The notes: generated by a model not told the origin, from the letters alone. A stretch of DNA of 64,000 nt from UBA9676 sp035532275 (GCA_035532275.1 DATKRG010000386.1:1-64000), one strand, 5' to 3'; shown: positions 49,555 to 58,441, numbered from the stretch's first letter. Numbers and translations are program-made.

Positions 49555-49743
49555 TCAGTAGACGCCGCACATCCCATCGATGGAGATCTCCTCGACCAGC
49601 AGTTCCTCCGTGTCATCGAGACCAGCTCCATCGATGCCCGTGTCATCGAGACCCGTGTCATCGAGACCAGCGCCATCGAGACCGGTGTCCTGGGCAGCGT
49701 CAGCTGCCGGCACAGTCACCGCGCTGTCATTCTCCACGGTCAC
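49555..49743 (-). CDS. mftA: mycofactocin precursor peptide MftA, extended form
   Basis: The C-terminus LLVEEISIDGMCGVY is the hallmark of mycofactocin precursors; the last Val-Tyr is the core that MftC, MftE and MftD turn into the redox cofactor. From GTG 49743 (or 49737) the peptide is about 62 residues, roughly twice the usual 30. The extra part is five DGAGL/DDTGL-type 5-residue units encoded by a 15-bp repeat, placed between leader start and recognition helix. The key IDGMCGVY end is intact, so it should still be processed if MftC is made elsewhere. Confidence 0.92.
   Translation of the reverse strand: MTVENDSAVTVPAADAAQDTGLDGAGLDDTGLDDTGIDGAGLDDTEELLVEEISIDGMCGVY
49612..49692. repeat. 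15-bp tandem repeat inside mftA
   Basis: Five copies of a 15-bp unit like GTCATCGAGACCAGC, with CCATCGAG variants, code the acidic 5-residue repeats that lengthen the MftA leader. Confidence 0.93.
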
Positions 49744-49874
49744 GAGGGGACCACCTTCCGCCCAGCCGCCCAGCGGCGCCAGCATCGTCTCCGCGAGCAG
49801 TGTGACACGGCCACACGCCGCGGGCTATGTCCCGGCCAGCAAATCCGCACCGGCCCGGTGTGCGGCGGCCACGA

Positions 49875-51551
49875 ATGAACGTGCTGCCCTGCCAGCTGCC
49901 CGTGCCGGCCTGCCAGCTGCCCGTGCCGGCCGGCCTGCGGCTGCGGCCCGATCCCGGGCTGCGCACGCTCGGGGACGGCACCGTGCTGGTGGGCGGCTCG
50001 CCGCTGCGCCTGCTGCGGCTGCGTCCCCGGGCCGCGGCGCTGGTAGCCGGCTGGTGGCAGGGCACGCCGGTGCCTGCCCGCCCGGCCGCGCAGATGCTCG
50101 CACGGCGGCTGCTGGACACCGGGATGGCCCACCCGGACCCGGGTACCGGCCTCGGGCCGGACGAGGTCACCGGCCTCGGGCCGGACGAGGTGACCGTCGT
50201 CATCCCGGTCCGGGACCGCCCCGCCGAGCTCGCCCGGTGCCTGGCCGCACTGGTGGGCCTGCGGGTGATCGTGGTGGACGACGGGTCCGCCGACCCGGCG
50301 GCGGTGGCGGCGGTCGCGGCCGCGGCTGGTGCCCGCTGCCTGCACCGGGACACCAGCGGCGGTCCGGGAGCCGCCAGGAACACTGGGCTGGCCGCCGTCA
50401 CCACCCCGCTGGTGGCGTTCGTCGATTCCGACTGCGTTCCGGGGGCGCAGTGGCTGGCCTCGCTGCTGCGGCATTTCGCCGACCCGGCAGTCGGGGCGGT
50501 GGCACCCCGGATCGTGGCCTATGAGCAGAGATTCGGTGAGCAGGGCGCCCATGAGCAGGGCGCCGGAGGGCAGGGCGCCGGAGGGCAGGGCGCGGGAGGG
50601 CAGGGCTGGCTGGCGCGCTATGAGCGGGTCCGCTCGCCGCTGGACATGGGCCCGGCCGAGAGCATCGTCCGGCCGGGCGCCCGGGTGCCCTACCTGCCGG
50701 GCGCGGCGCTGATCGTGCGCCGGGCGGCCATCCCCGGCGGTTTCGCCGCTGAAATGCCGGTCGGGGAGGACGTGGACCTCATCTGGCGGCTGGTGGCCGC
50801 TGGCTGGCACGTACGGTACGAGCCCCGGGCGGCCGTGGGCCACCAGCACCGGCTCCGGCTGGGTGACTGGCTGCGCAGGCGCCGCGACTACGGCACCTCG
50901 GCGGCACCGCTGGAGCTGCGCCACCCGGGCTCGGTGCCCGCCTGCGCGATGTCGGGGTGGAGTGCGCTGGCCTGGCTCGCGGTGGCCGCCGGGCACCCTG
51001 TCACCGGCGCCGCTGTCACCGGCGCGGCCACGGCGCTGCTGGCCCGGCGGCTGAGCCCGTTCACCAGCGAGGCCGGGAACGGGACGGGTGCCGGAAACGA
51101 GGCCGGGACCGGGGCCGGGACGGGGGCCGGGACGGGGGCCGGCAACGGGACGGGTGCCGGGAACGGAGCCTGGCCGCTGGCCGGGCAGCTGGCCGGCCAG
51201 GGCACCCTCGCGGCGGGACGGCTGCTCGGCAGCGCGATGGCCCGCACGTGGTGGCCGGTGGCCGTGCCCGCGGCGGCTGTGATTCCGCGGCTGCGGCTGC
51301 CGGTGGCGGCGGCTTTGCTCGTCCCGCCCGTCCTCGAGTGGCGGGAGCGGCGCCCGCCGCTGCCGCTGGCCAGCTTTGTCGCCGCCCGGCTGCTCGACGA
51401 CCTGGCCTACAGCGTGGGGGTGTGGCAGGGCTGCCTGGCCGCCCGCACCGCCCGCCCGCTCGCGCCCTCGCTGTGGTGGTGGTCACGGGCCGGCGAGCCG
51501 GGCGGCCCCCGCCCCGGCGTGCCCGGCGGCGGAGCGCCCCGGCCCTGCTAG
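49875..51551 (+). CDS. mftF: mycofactocin glycosyltransferase MftF
   Basis: Family 2 glycosyltransferase of 558 residues that adds glucose units to pre-mycofactocin. The N-terminal PqqD-like region (RLRPDPGLRTLGDGTVLVGG, about 22-41) precedes the GT-A core: VVIPVRDRPAE, VVDDGSADP, FVDSDCVPG, PVGEDVDLIWRL and WHVRYEPRAAVGHQH. Membrane-associated helices follow. Three repeat inserts (LGPDEVTG, GAGGQ, and Gly/Ala/Thr runs near 410-450) lengthen it over the usual 470. ATG 49875 lies 131 bp from the divergent mftA start, so a shared control region is likely. Confidence 0.9.
   Translation: MNVLPCQLPVPACQLPVPAGLRLRPDPGLRTLGDGTVLVGGSPLRLLRLRPRAAALVAGWWQGTPVPARPAAQMLARRLLDTGMAHPDPGTGLGPDEVTGLGPDEVTVVIPVRDRPAELARCLAALVGLRVIVVDDGSADPAAVAAVAAAAGARCLHRDTSGGPGAARNTGLAAVTTPLVAFVDSDCVPGAQWLASLLRHFADPAVGAVAPRIVAYEQRFGEQGAHEQGAGGQGAGGQGAGGQGWLARYERVRSPLDMGPAESIVRPGARVPYLPGAALIVRRAAIPGGFAAEMPVGEDVDLIWRLVAAGWHVRYEPRAAVGHQHRLRLGDWLRRRRDYGTSAAPLELRHPGSVPACAMSGWSALAWLAVAAGHPVTGAAVTGAATALLARRLSPFTSEAGNGTGAGNEAGTGAGTGAGTGAGNGTGAGNGAWPLAGQLAGQGTLAAGRLLGSAMARTWWPVAVPAAAVIPRLRLPVAAALLVPPVLEWRERRPPLPLASFVAARLLDDLAYSVGVWQGCLAARTARPLAPSLWWWSRAGEPGGPRPGVPGGGAPRPC
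51070..51175. repeat. 6/18-bp Gly/Ala/Thr-coding repeat inside mftF
   Basis: Interlocking GGGACGGGTGCCGGGAAC-type units encode a GTGAGN/GAGTGAG stretch, probably a flexible loop between helices. Confidence 0.85.
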
Positions 51552-51642
51552 CCCAGCCCTGCTAGCCCAGCCCTGCCAGCCCAGCCCTGCCAGCCCAGCC
51601 CTGCCAGCCCGGCCCTGCCAGCCCGGCCCTGCCAGCCCTCCC
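51543..51642. repeat. 14-bp tandem repeat after mftF
   Basis: About seven copies of CCCTGCCAGCCCAG (with CTAG and CCGG variants) follow the mftF stop in the 51552-51853 gap. The 14-bp unit is non-coding. Confidence 0.92.
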
Positions 51643-51760
51643 CGGTCCCGCCATGACCGTGGCATGGCTTCCACCATCCCCGCCCATGACCAAAGCCCTG
51701 ATTTTCCCCATCCCGCGCGTGACCTCAGCTGATGAGGCTCTTGCGGCAGAGAATGTCGGT

Positions 51761-51793
51761 ATGTACATTCCCGGGTAGGTATCAAGCTACCTA
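51761..51793. promoter_or_regulatory. candidate operator upstream of the aromatic-acid operon
   Basis: ATGTACAT (51761-51768) is a perfect 8-bp palindrome, and TAGGTA/TACCTA (51776-51781 and 51788-51793) is a perfect inverted repeat around 6 bp. Both lie 60-90 bp before the first gene and are far more A/T-rich than the surroundings. Confidence 0.45.
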
Positions 51794-51853
51794 TTGCTCC
51801 GGGCCCGTTCCGCCCGGCTGAGGCGCCCGGGCGGCGCGTGGACTGGAGAGATG

Positions 51854-52849
51854 ATGGCGCGACTCGCGATCACGCTTGCGTGCGGCGACTACGACCGCAC
51901 GCGCGCGCTCGCGGACGGCCGGGTCCAGGTGGAGGGCGTCGACCTCACGATGCTCGCGCTCTCCCCCGAGGAGACCTTCTTCCGGATGGTCCGGTTCGAG
52001 GAGTTCGACGTCGCCGAGCTGTCGCTGTCCACCTACGTGCTCACAGCCGGCCGGGACGCGCAGTTCGTGGCGATCCCGGTCTTCCCCTCCCGCGCCTTCC
52101 GGCACAACGGGATCTACGTGCACGCGGGCGCGGGCATCGAGGCACCGCAGGACCTGGTGGGCCGGCGGGTCGGCGTGGCCGAGTACCAGCTGACCGCGAA
52201 CGTCTGGATCCGGGGCATCCTCGCCGACTTCCACGGCGTCCCGGTGAACTCGGTCCGCTATCGCACCGGCGGCCTGCACGAGCCGGGCCGCGTGGAGAAG
52301 GTGGCGATCCCGGCCCTGCCGGATGGCGTCGAGGTGGTCCCGTGCCCGGAAGGCCGGACGCTGTCGGGGATGCTCGTCAGCGGCGAGATCGACGCCCTCT
52401 ACACCCCCCGTGCCCCGCGTCCCTTCCTGGAGCACGACCCGCACGTGCGGCGGCTCTTCCCGGACGTGCGGGAAGCGGAGGAGAGCTACTACCAGCAGAC
52501 GGCGATCTTCCCCATCATGCATGTCGTCGCCATCAGGCGCGAGGTGTACCAGCGCAACCGCTGGCTGGCCAGTTCGCTGGTCAAAGCCTTCGAGCAGGCA
52601 CGCGACATCGCCTTCCAGGGGCTGGACGAGACGGCGGCACTGCCGCTCGTGCTGCCCTGGGTGTACACGGAGATCGGCCGCGTGCAGGCACTGATGGGCG
52701 AGGACTACTGGTCGTACGGCCTTACCAGGGCCAACGAGCACGTACTCAGCACCTTCCTCCGTTACGCACGGGAGCAGGGGCTGGCCAAGAACGACATCGA
52801 GCCGAAGGACCTGTTCGCCCCCGAGACGCTCGACACCCTGTCGATCTGA
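51854..52849 (+). CDS. 4,5-dihydroxyphthalate decarboxylase-like protein
   Basis: The 331-residue protein has a periplasmic-binding-like (NMT1/THI5-type) fold but no signal peptide. It aligns by motif with Pht5-type decarboxylases: start LAITLACGDYDRTRALADGR, EMFxRM-like EETFFRMVRFEEFDVAELSL (part), IPVFPSRAFRHNGIYV and EYQLTANVWIRGIL. It would remove CO2 from an ortho-dicarboxylated catechol. ATG 51854 has GGAG at 5 bp; ATG 51851 is directly before it. Relatives with the same fold act as cytosolic ligand-binding proteins, so the enzymatic role is likely but not certain. It leads an operon with an ABC importer and a second decarboxylase-like protein. Confidence 0.75.
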   Translation: MARLAITLACGDYDRTRALADGRVQVEGVDLTMLALSPEETFFRMVRFEEFDVAELSLSTYVLTAGRDAQFVAIPVFPSRAFRHNGIYVHAGAGIEAPQDLVGRRVGVAEYQLTANVWIRGILADFHGVPVNSVRYRTGGLHEPGRVEKVAIPALPDGVEVVPCPEGRTLSGMLVSGEIDALYTPRAPRPFLEHDPHVRRLFPDVREAEESYYQQTAIFPIMHVVAIRREVYQRNRWLASSLVKAFEQARDIAFQGLDETAALPLVLPWVYTEIGRVQALMGEDYWSYGLTRANEHVLSTFLRYAREQGLAKNDIEPKDLFAPETLDTLSI

Positions 52850-52903
52850 ATCCACCCGCGCCGGTGACCTCCGACACCGGCCCTAGCGATTCCAGAGGTT
52901 GCT

Positions 52904-54217
52904 ATGCCAGCAAGCACTCACCCCAAGCGGCGCTCAGCCGCTCCCGGTGCCAGGCTCGCGCTCGCCGCCGGGGTGGTCGGGCTTGCCCTGACCGCCTGCT
53001 CCAGCAGCGCGTCGAGCGGCTCGTCCACCACGGGCGGCTCACAGGTGCTCGAGATCGCCAACTTCAGCCCGTTCACCGGGCCTAACGCACCGTACGGCTA
53101 CTTCCAGTACACGGGCTGCGTGTCGGCCGTGTACGCCATCAACGCCGCCGGCGGCGTGCTGGGCCACAAGATGACCTGCACCATCGTGGACAACCGCGGC
53201 GAGCCCGCGGACGCCGTCCCGGCCGCGAACAACATGCTCGCGAACTCGCCCAACCTGGTCGGGATCGTGGACGGCGACAGCGGCCTGATGTCGTCGACGG
53301 TCCCGCTGTTCAACCAGGCACACGTCCCGGATGTGTCAGCCGGCGGGGACGTGCAGTTCGACCACAACCCCTATCCCTACTTCTGGCGGACCACACCGGG
53401 TGACGACATCGCCGGATACACACTCGCCGCCTACGTCAAGTTCGCCACGTCCGCCACCAAGATCGCGGCCGTCTTCGGCAACGACCAGGCCGCCCAGGGC
53501 AACGTGCCCGGCCTGGTCGCTGGCGCGAAGAACCTGGGCCTGAGCATCGTCACCAACCAGGCGCTCGCGCTCGACCAGACGACCTACGAGACCGAGGTGC
53601 AGAAGATCATCGCCGCGCACCCGCAGGTGATCGTCACCGAGTCCGACCCGCAGACCGCGGGCGTGCTGCTCGGCGAGCTGAAGCAGGCGGGCTGGAACGG
53701 GCCGATCGTCGGCACCTCGGGCACCCTCGGCACCGACTACGACAAGGCGGCGATCGCCGCGATCGGCAAGGCGGCCTACGAGAAGCAGTTCGTGCGGATC
53801 ATCTCCTACGCGCAGCAGTCGGGCCCGGCATGGGAGACCTGGAAGACCTCACTGCTCACCGGGGCGAAGGCGGTCAAGGGCGCGTCGGGCGACACCACCG
53901 CCTTCTACGCCGAACTCCCCTACGACCACACCAACATGGTCGCGCTGGCCATGCTGGCGGCGCACAGCACCAACCCGGTCACGTTCAACCCCTTCATCGC
54001 GAAGATCACCCAGGGCACGACCGTGGTGCACACCTTCGCCCAGGGCAAGGCAGCCCTGGCGGCGGGCAAGACCATCGACTATGTGGGTGTGACCGGGCAG
54101 GTGTCCTTCGACAAGTTCCACAACTCCGGCGGGCTGTGGGCCGGCGAGAACCCGGTGACCAACCTGCCGGTGAAGCTGATCTCGGCCAAGGACATCGCCA
54201 CCTCCGAGGGGCACTAG
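52904..54217 (+). CDS. branched-chain amino acid/aromatic acid ABC transporter substrate-binding lipoprotein
   Basis: LivK-type type I binding protein of 437 residues with a lipoprotein signal (basic HPKRRSAAPGAR, then LALAAGVVGLALTACSS, lipid Cys near residue 28). EIANFSPFTGPNAPYGYFQY begins lobe 1, and GGVLGHKMTCTIVDNRGEP and VDGDSGLMSSTVPLFNQAHV follow. These proteins are often used for aromatic acids in actinomycetes as well as Leu/Ile/Val. Its place next to two decarboxylase-like genes favours an aromatic ligand. ATG 52904 has AGAGG five bases upstream. Confidence 0.85.
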   Translation: MPASTHPKRRSAAPGARLALAAGVVGLALTACSSSASSGSSTTGGSQVLEIANFSPFTGPNAPYGYFQYTGCVSAVYAINAAGGVLGHKMTCTIVDNRGEPADAVPAANNMLANSPNLVGIVDGDSGLMSSTVPLFNQAHVPDVSAGGDVQFDHNPYPYFWRTTPGDDIAGYTLAAYVKFATSATKIAAVFGNDQAAQGNVPGLVAGAKNLGLSIVTNQALALDQTTYETEVQKIIAAHPQVIVTESDPQTAGVLLGELKQAGWNGPIVGTSGTLGTDYDKAAIAAIGKAAYEKQFVRIISYAQQSGPAWETWKTSLLTGAKAVKGASGDTTAFYAELPYDHTNMVALAMLAAHSTNPVTFNPFIAKITQGTTVVHTFAQGKAALAAGKTIDYVGVTGQVSFDKFHNSGGLWAGENPVTNLPVKLISAKDIATSEGH

Positions 54218-54264
54218 CCCGTGTCCGACCGGCCTGAGGGCCACCGCTGGGCGGGAGGGTCGTC

Positions 54265-55152
54265 ATGACCCTCCTGCTCAGCATCGGTATCTTCGGCATC
54301 TACAGCGCGGCCCTGCTCGCGATCGGCGGAGTCGGGTTCACCCTGCAGTTCGGCGTGACCAACGTGCTGAACCTCGCGTTCGGCTCACTGCTGACCGCGT
54401 GCATCTTCATCGAGTACGGCCTGACCGGGCACAGCACGAACCTGTGGGTCGCGATGGCCGTCGGCGCCGCCAGCGGCGCCCTGATCTCGCTGCTGGTCGG
54501 CCACGTGGTGGTCGGCGCGTTCCTGCGGCGCGGTGCCACCGGGATCGGGATCGCGATGGTGACCATCGCGATCAGCCTGATCGTCCAGTTCAGCCTGGAG
54601 GCGATCCAGGGCCCGTTCATCTTCGCCTACACCGCGAGCACACCCAGCACCTTCAGCATCGGCGGCGTCGTCGTGAGCAGCAGCCAGCTGACGGTGATCG
54701 GCGTCGCCGTGGTGGCGATGGTGGCTGTCCACCTGCTGCTGCGCATGACCAAGCTCGGCCTGGCGATGCGGGCGACGGCGGCGGACGTATCGCTCACCCG
54801 CAGCTGCGGGGTGTCCCCGGCGCGGACCAGAGCGGCCGCCTGGCTGCTGTCGGGCGCGCTCTGCGGCGTGTGCGGGGTGCTGCTGGGCATCGGCGAGGGC
54901 TCGTTCTCGTCGTCGACCGGCAGCGACTTCTTCATCACGCTCGCCGCCGCGGCGGTGCTCGGCGGCATCGGCAAGCCGTACGGCGCGATGCTCGGCGCAC
55001 TGCTCATCGGCATCGTCAGCCAGGCCGCGGCCGCGGTCATCTCCCCGTCCTACAAGACGATCGCGGCGTGGCTCATCCTGATCGCCGTGCTGATCCTGCG
55101 GCCGCAGGGCATCCTGGCGGAATTCGCCTCGGAACGGGAGCTCGTCGCGTGA
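54265..55152 (+). CDS. branched-chain type ABC transporter permease (LivH-like)
   Basis: The 295-residue permease has about eight hydrophobic helices, with LQFGVTNVLNLAFGSLLTAC near the start and the C-terminal ADVSLTRSCGVSPART coupling loop that contacts the ATPase. GGREGG-start ATG 54265 is preceded by GGGAGGG. It pairs with the LivM-like permease whose start overlaps its stop (GTGA). Confidence 0.9.
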   Translation: MTLLLSIGIFGIYSAALLAIGGVGFTLQFGVTNVLNLAFGSLLTACIFIEYGLTGHSTNLWVAMAVGAASGALISLLVGHVVVGAFLRRGATGIGIAMVTIAISLIVQFSLEAIQGPFIFAYTASTPSTFSIGGVVVSSSQLTVIGVAVVAMVAVHLLLRMTKLGLAMRATAADVSLTRSCGVSPARTRAAAWLLSGALCGVCGVLLGIGEGSFSSSTGSDFFITLAAAAVLGGIGKPYGAMLGALLIGIVSQAAAAVISPSYKTIAAWLILIAVLILRPQGILAEFASERELVA

Positions 55153-56171
55153 GCGGAGGCATGGTCTACTACCTCAGCGGCCTGGCGATCCTGCTCGGCA
55201 TCAACCTGATCGCCATCTGGGGGCTCGACCTCCACTTCGGGCTGACCGGCATCAACAGTTTCGCCTACATCGTCTTCCAGGCGGTCGGCGGATACGCGGC
55301 GGCCCTCACCGCGCTGAAGCCACCCGCTGCGTACGGCAGCTTCGAGACCTACGTCGGCGGGTTCAACCTGCCGTTCCCGCTGCCGCTGGTCGCCGCGGCA
55401 GCGGCCGGTGCCCTGATCGCGGTCCCGATCGGGCTGATCGCCATGCGGCGGCTGCGCGCCGACTACCAGGCGATGGCGATGCTCGTCCTCTCGCTCATCG
55501 CCACCGGGCTGGCGAACGCGCAGACCAAGCTGGTGAACGGCCCGGCCGGGCTCGCGCTTATCCCGCAGCCGTTCGCCGGGGTGTTCACCCTCTCGCGGGA
55601 CGGCTACAACTGGATCTTCCTCGGCCTCACCGCCGTGTGCTGCGTCCTGGCCTGGTGGGTGGCACGCGGGATCTCCCGCTCCCCCTACGGGCGCCTGCTG
55701 CGCGCGGTGCGTGACAGCGAGAGCGCGGTCTCGGCGCTGGGCCGCAACCCGAACGCGCTGCGGATGAGTGTCCTGATCACCGGCGGCGCGCTGGCGGGCC
55801 TGTCCGGCGGGCTGCTGGTCGAGTACGTGACCGCGTGGGGGCCTTCGAGCTGGCTGTACCCCGAGACCTTCCTGTTCCTGACCGCGCTGATCGTGGGTGG
55901 CAGGGGCAACCTGGCCGGTGGCGCGCTCGGGGCCTTCCTCGTCCCCATCCTGATCGTGGAGGCCACGCGGCACCTGCCGGCCTTCGGCTACCCGGGGCTG
56001 ATCGACTCACTCGACTGGGTCGCCATCGGCGCCATCCTGCTCGCCTTCCTGTGGTTCCGCCCGAAGGGCCTGCTCCCCGAACGCAAGCGGGTCTTCCGCC
56101 CTGCGGGCGGGGGCCCCGGCGCGGCGCGCCCACGGGCAGGACTCGCCGGAGGGCGGGTGGAGTCACCGTGA
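55149..56171 (+). CDS. branched-chain type ABC transporter permease (LivM-like)
   Basis: The 340-residue permease has about nine membrane helices. GLDLHFGLTGINSFAYIVFQ (about 26-45) is the LivM start signature, RRLRADYQAMAMLVLSLI and GRLLRAVRDSESAVSALGRN the coupling helix. GTG 55149 overlaps the LivH stop; ATG 55161 is possible but too near its GGAGG. The frame upstream is a shadow of livH. Confidence 0.9.
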   Translation: MSGGMVYYLSGLAILLGINLIAIWGLDLHFGLTGINSFAYIVFQAVGGYAAALTALKPPAAYGSFETYVGGFNLPFPLPLVAAAAAGALIAVPIGLIAMRRLRADYQAMAMLVLSLIATGLANAQTKLVNGPAGLALIPQPFAGVFTLSRDGYNWIFLGLTAVCCVLAWWVARGISRSPYGRLLRAVRDSESAVSALGRNPNALRMSVLITGGALAGLSGGLLVEYVTAWGPSSWLYPETFLFLTALIVGGRGNLAGGALGAFLVPILIVEATRHLPAFGYPGLIDSLDWVAIGAILLAFLWFRPKGLLPERKRVFRPAGGGPGAARPRAGLAGGRVESP

Positions 56172-56974
56172 CGGCCGGCCCGGGCGCCGCGGCTGCCGGG
56201 GCGCCCGGCACGCTGCTCCAGGTCGAGGGCCTCGCCTGCCACTTCGGCGGCGTGCGCGCCGTCCAGAACGCGACATTCACCGTCAGCCAGGGCACGATCA
56301 CCGGCCTCATCGGCCCCAACGGCGCCGGGAAGTCGACGGTCATCAACCTGATCAGCGGCCGCACCAAGCCGGATCGGGGATCGGTCCACTTCGACGGGAA
56401 ACCGATCACCGGCCTGCGGCCGCACGAAGTCGCCCGGCAGGGGATCGTGCGGACCTTCCAGCAGGCGAACGTGTTCGGCGGCATGACAGTACTGGAGAAC
56501 CTTCTCGTCGGCGCCACGCCATGGGCGGGTGAGAGCCTGCTGGCCGCCCTCGGCCCCAGGCGGGCGTGGTCGCGGGAGCAGGCCGGGCTCCTGGAACGCG
56601 CCCGGGACATCCTGGCCCGCTTCGGGCTCGAGGACATCGCCGACGACTACGCCGGGGCGCTCAGTGGCGGCCAGCGGCGCCTGGTGGAGCTGATGCGCGC
56701 GCTGATGGCCAGGCCGAAGCTGCTCCTGCTGGACGAGCCGATGGCCGGCGTCAACCCGGCGCTGGCGCTGTCCATCGCCCAGCGGCTGGAGGAGCTACGC
56801 GACGAGGGGATGACCATGCTCATGGTCGAGCACGAACTCCGGCTGGTCGAGAAGCTCTGCGACCCGGTGGTCGTCATGGCGGCGGGCAGGGTGCTCGCCG
56901 AGGGCTCGATGGCCGAGCTCCAGGCCAACCAGGAAGTCATCGACGCCTATCTCGGAGGCGACGGTGGCCACTGA
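56168..56974 (+). CDS. ABC transporter ATP-binding protein (LivG-like)
   Basis: The 268-residue ATPase has Walker A GPNGAGKST (about 51-59), Q loop TFQQANVFGGMTVLENL, signature LSGGQRRLVELMRALM, Walker B LLLLDEPMAGVNP and switch His in MVEHELRLV. The long Q-loop insert (WAGESLLAALGPRR) is LivG-like. GTG 56168 overlaps the LivM stop and the stop overlaps LivF by 11 bp. Confidence 0.93.
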   Translation: MTAGPGAAAAGAPGTLLQVEGLACHFGGVRAVQNATFTVSQGTITGLIGPNGAGKSTVINLISGRTKPDRGSVHFDGKPITGLRPHEVARQGIVRTFQQANVFGGMTVLENLLVGATPWAGESLLAALGPRRAWSREQAGLLERARDILARFGLEDIADDYAGALSGGQRRLVELMRALMARPKLLLLDEPMAGVNPALALSIAQRLEELRDEGMTMLMVEHELRLVEKLCDPVVVMAAGRVLAEGSMAELQANQEVIDAYLGGDGGH

Positions 56975-57710
56975 CAGGCCAGAGCAGCTCGTCCGGGCCG
57001 AGTCGATCGCATCGGGCTATGGCGACGCGCTCGTGGTGCGCGATGTGAGCGTCAGCGCCGGGCCCGGCGAGATCGTGACGATCCTGGGCCCGAACGGCTC
57101 CGGCAAGAGCACGCTGCTCAAGACCCTGGCCGGCATGGTGCCGGTGCGTGGGGGGCACATCTGGCATGGCGGCGTGGATGTGGCCGGGCTGCCTGCGGAA
57201 GCCCGGGCCCGGCGCGGCATTGCCTACCTCCCCCAGGAACGCGAGGTGTTCGCGTCGCTCACGGTCAGGGACAACCTCCTCATGGGTGGGTTCGGGCTCG
57301 ACCGGCGGGCGCTGAAGACCGCGCTCGAACGCGTCCATGCGACCTACCCGGTCCTGCGCAGCCTCGACAAGTCGCTGGCCGGGCGGCTGAGCGGGGGCGA
57401 GCGCAAGACGGTCGCGATGGCGCGCGTGATGATGTCCTCGCCGTCGGTGGTGCTGCTCGACGAGCCGACCGCGAGCCTGGCTCCGATCCCGAGCGCGCAC
57501 CTGCTGGAGCAGGAAATCCCGGCCCTGGCCGCCGCTGGCCTGGCGATCATCTTGGTCGAGCAGCGGGCGGCGGCGGCGATCTCCATCGCGGACTGGGTGT
57601 ACGTGCTCGTCGGCGGGGCGGTGGCGCTCCAGGGACGCTCAAGCGATTTCGCTGAACGAGATCTCGGTGCGGTCTTCCTCGGCGCGAAGAGCGACCAGGG
57701 GACGACGTGA
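56964..57710 (+). CDS. ABC transporter ATP-binding protein (LivF-like)
   Basis: The 248-residue ATPase has Walker A GPNGSGKST, LPQEREVFASLTVRDNLLMG (Q loop, LivF type), signature RLSGGERKTVAMARVMM, Walker B VVLLDEPTASL and the switch segment LVEQRAAAA, where Gln replaces the His of LivG as is usual in LivF. It completes a full importer of five genes. GTG 56964; its stop overlaps the next gene by 4 bp. Confidence 0.93.
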   Translation: MATDRPEQLVRAESIASGYGDALVVRDVSVSAGPGEIVTILGPNGSGKSTLLKTLAGMVPVRGGHIWHGGVDVAGLPAEARARRGIAYLPQEREVFASLTVRDNLLMGGFGLDRRALKTALERVHATYPVLRSLDKSLAGRLSGGERKTVAMARVMMSSPSVVLLDEPTASLAPIPSAHLLEQEIPALAAAGLAIILVEQRAAAAISIADWVYVLVGGAVALQGRSSDFAERDLGAVFLGAKSDQGTT

Positions 57711-58441
57711 CCGGGGCGGTTTCCTACCCGCAGGAGCGCCGGCTGGTCGCGCTCGCCTGCCGGATACTCGCGATGGAGGGTCTCGCCGAGACGACACTCG
57801 GCCATGTGAGCCTGCGCGTCGACGGCACCCATCTGCTGGTGCGCGGCCGCCGCCCGAGCGAGCATGGCCTGCTGTTCACCACGGCCGACGACATCGCGCT
57901 GGTGGACCTCGACGGGAACCTGCACCCCGGTGAGGCGCCGATCTCGCTGCCCTCCGAGCTGCCGATCCACACCGCGCTGCTGGCCGCACGCCCGGACTGC
58001 GCGGCGGTGGTGCACGCCCACTCCCCCGCCGTCGTGGCCTGCACCGTCGCCGACGTGCCGCTGCGCCCGGTCATCGGCGCGTACGACATCCCGGCGATGC
58101 GGCTCGCCGCCGACGGCATCCCCACCTACCGCTTCGCGGGCCTGATCCGCAACGCCGAACGCGCCGCCGGGCTGCTCCAGGCCATGGCTGACCGCCCGGT
58201 CTGCCTCTTGCAGGGGCACGGCCTGGCCTCCGCTGGCGGCTCGCTCGCCACCGCGGTGCTGGCCGCGATCGACGTCCACATCCTGGCCCGGCTCACGGTC
58301 ACCTGCTGGCAGATGCAGCGGCCGCTGCTGGAGGTCGACCCGGACGACTACCGCGACCTGCCGGTCTTCGGCCAGGACTACTACGAGCAGGCCTGGCGGT
58401 TCTACGCCGCCAAGGCCGGGGAGGTACAGCCGGATGCCTGA
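57707..58441 (+). CDS. class II aldolase/adducin family protein, possible 3,4-dihydroxyphthalate decarboxylase
   Basis: The 244-residue protein has metal ligands in VVHAHSPAVV (H100, H102 region) and LLQGHGLASAGG (third His), preceded by SLPSELPIHTALLAARPD with its Glu. Class II aldolase homologues in phthalate operons of actinomycetes (PhtC/PehC/PadC type) decarboxylate 3,4-dihydroxyphthalate to protocatechuate, and the setting after an importer and a 4,5-dihydroxyphthalate decarboxylase-like gene supports such a role. A plain aldolase or epimerase cannot be ruled out. GTG 57707 overlaps the LivF stop; the stop overlaps the next start by 8 bp. Confidence 0.75.
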   Translation: MTGAVSYPQERRLVALACRILAMEGLAETTLGHVSLRVDGTHLLVRGRRPSEHGLLFTTADDIALVDLDGNLHPGEAPISLPSELPIHTALLAARPDCAAVVHAHSPAVVACTVADVPLRPVIGAYDIPAMRLAADGIPTYRFAGLIRNAERAAGLLQAMADRPVCLLQGHGLASAGGSLATAVLAAIDVHILARLTVTCWQMQRPLLEVDPDDYRDLPVFGQDYYEQAWRFYAAKAGEVQPDA

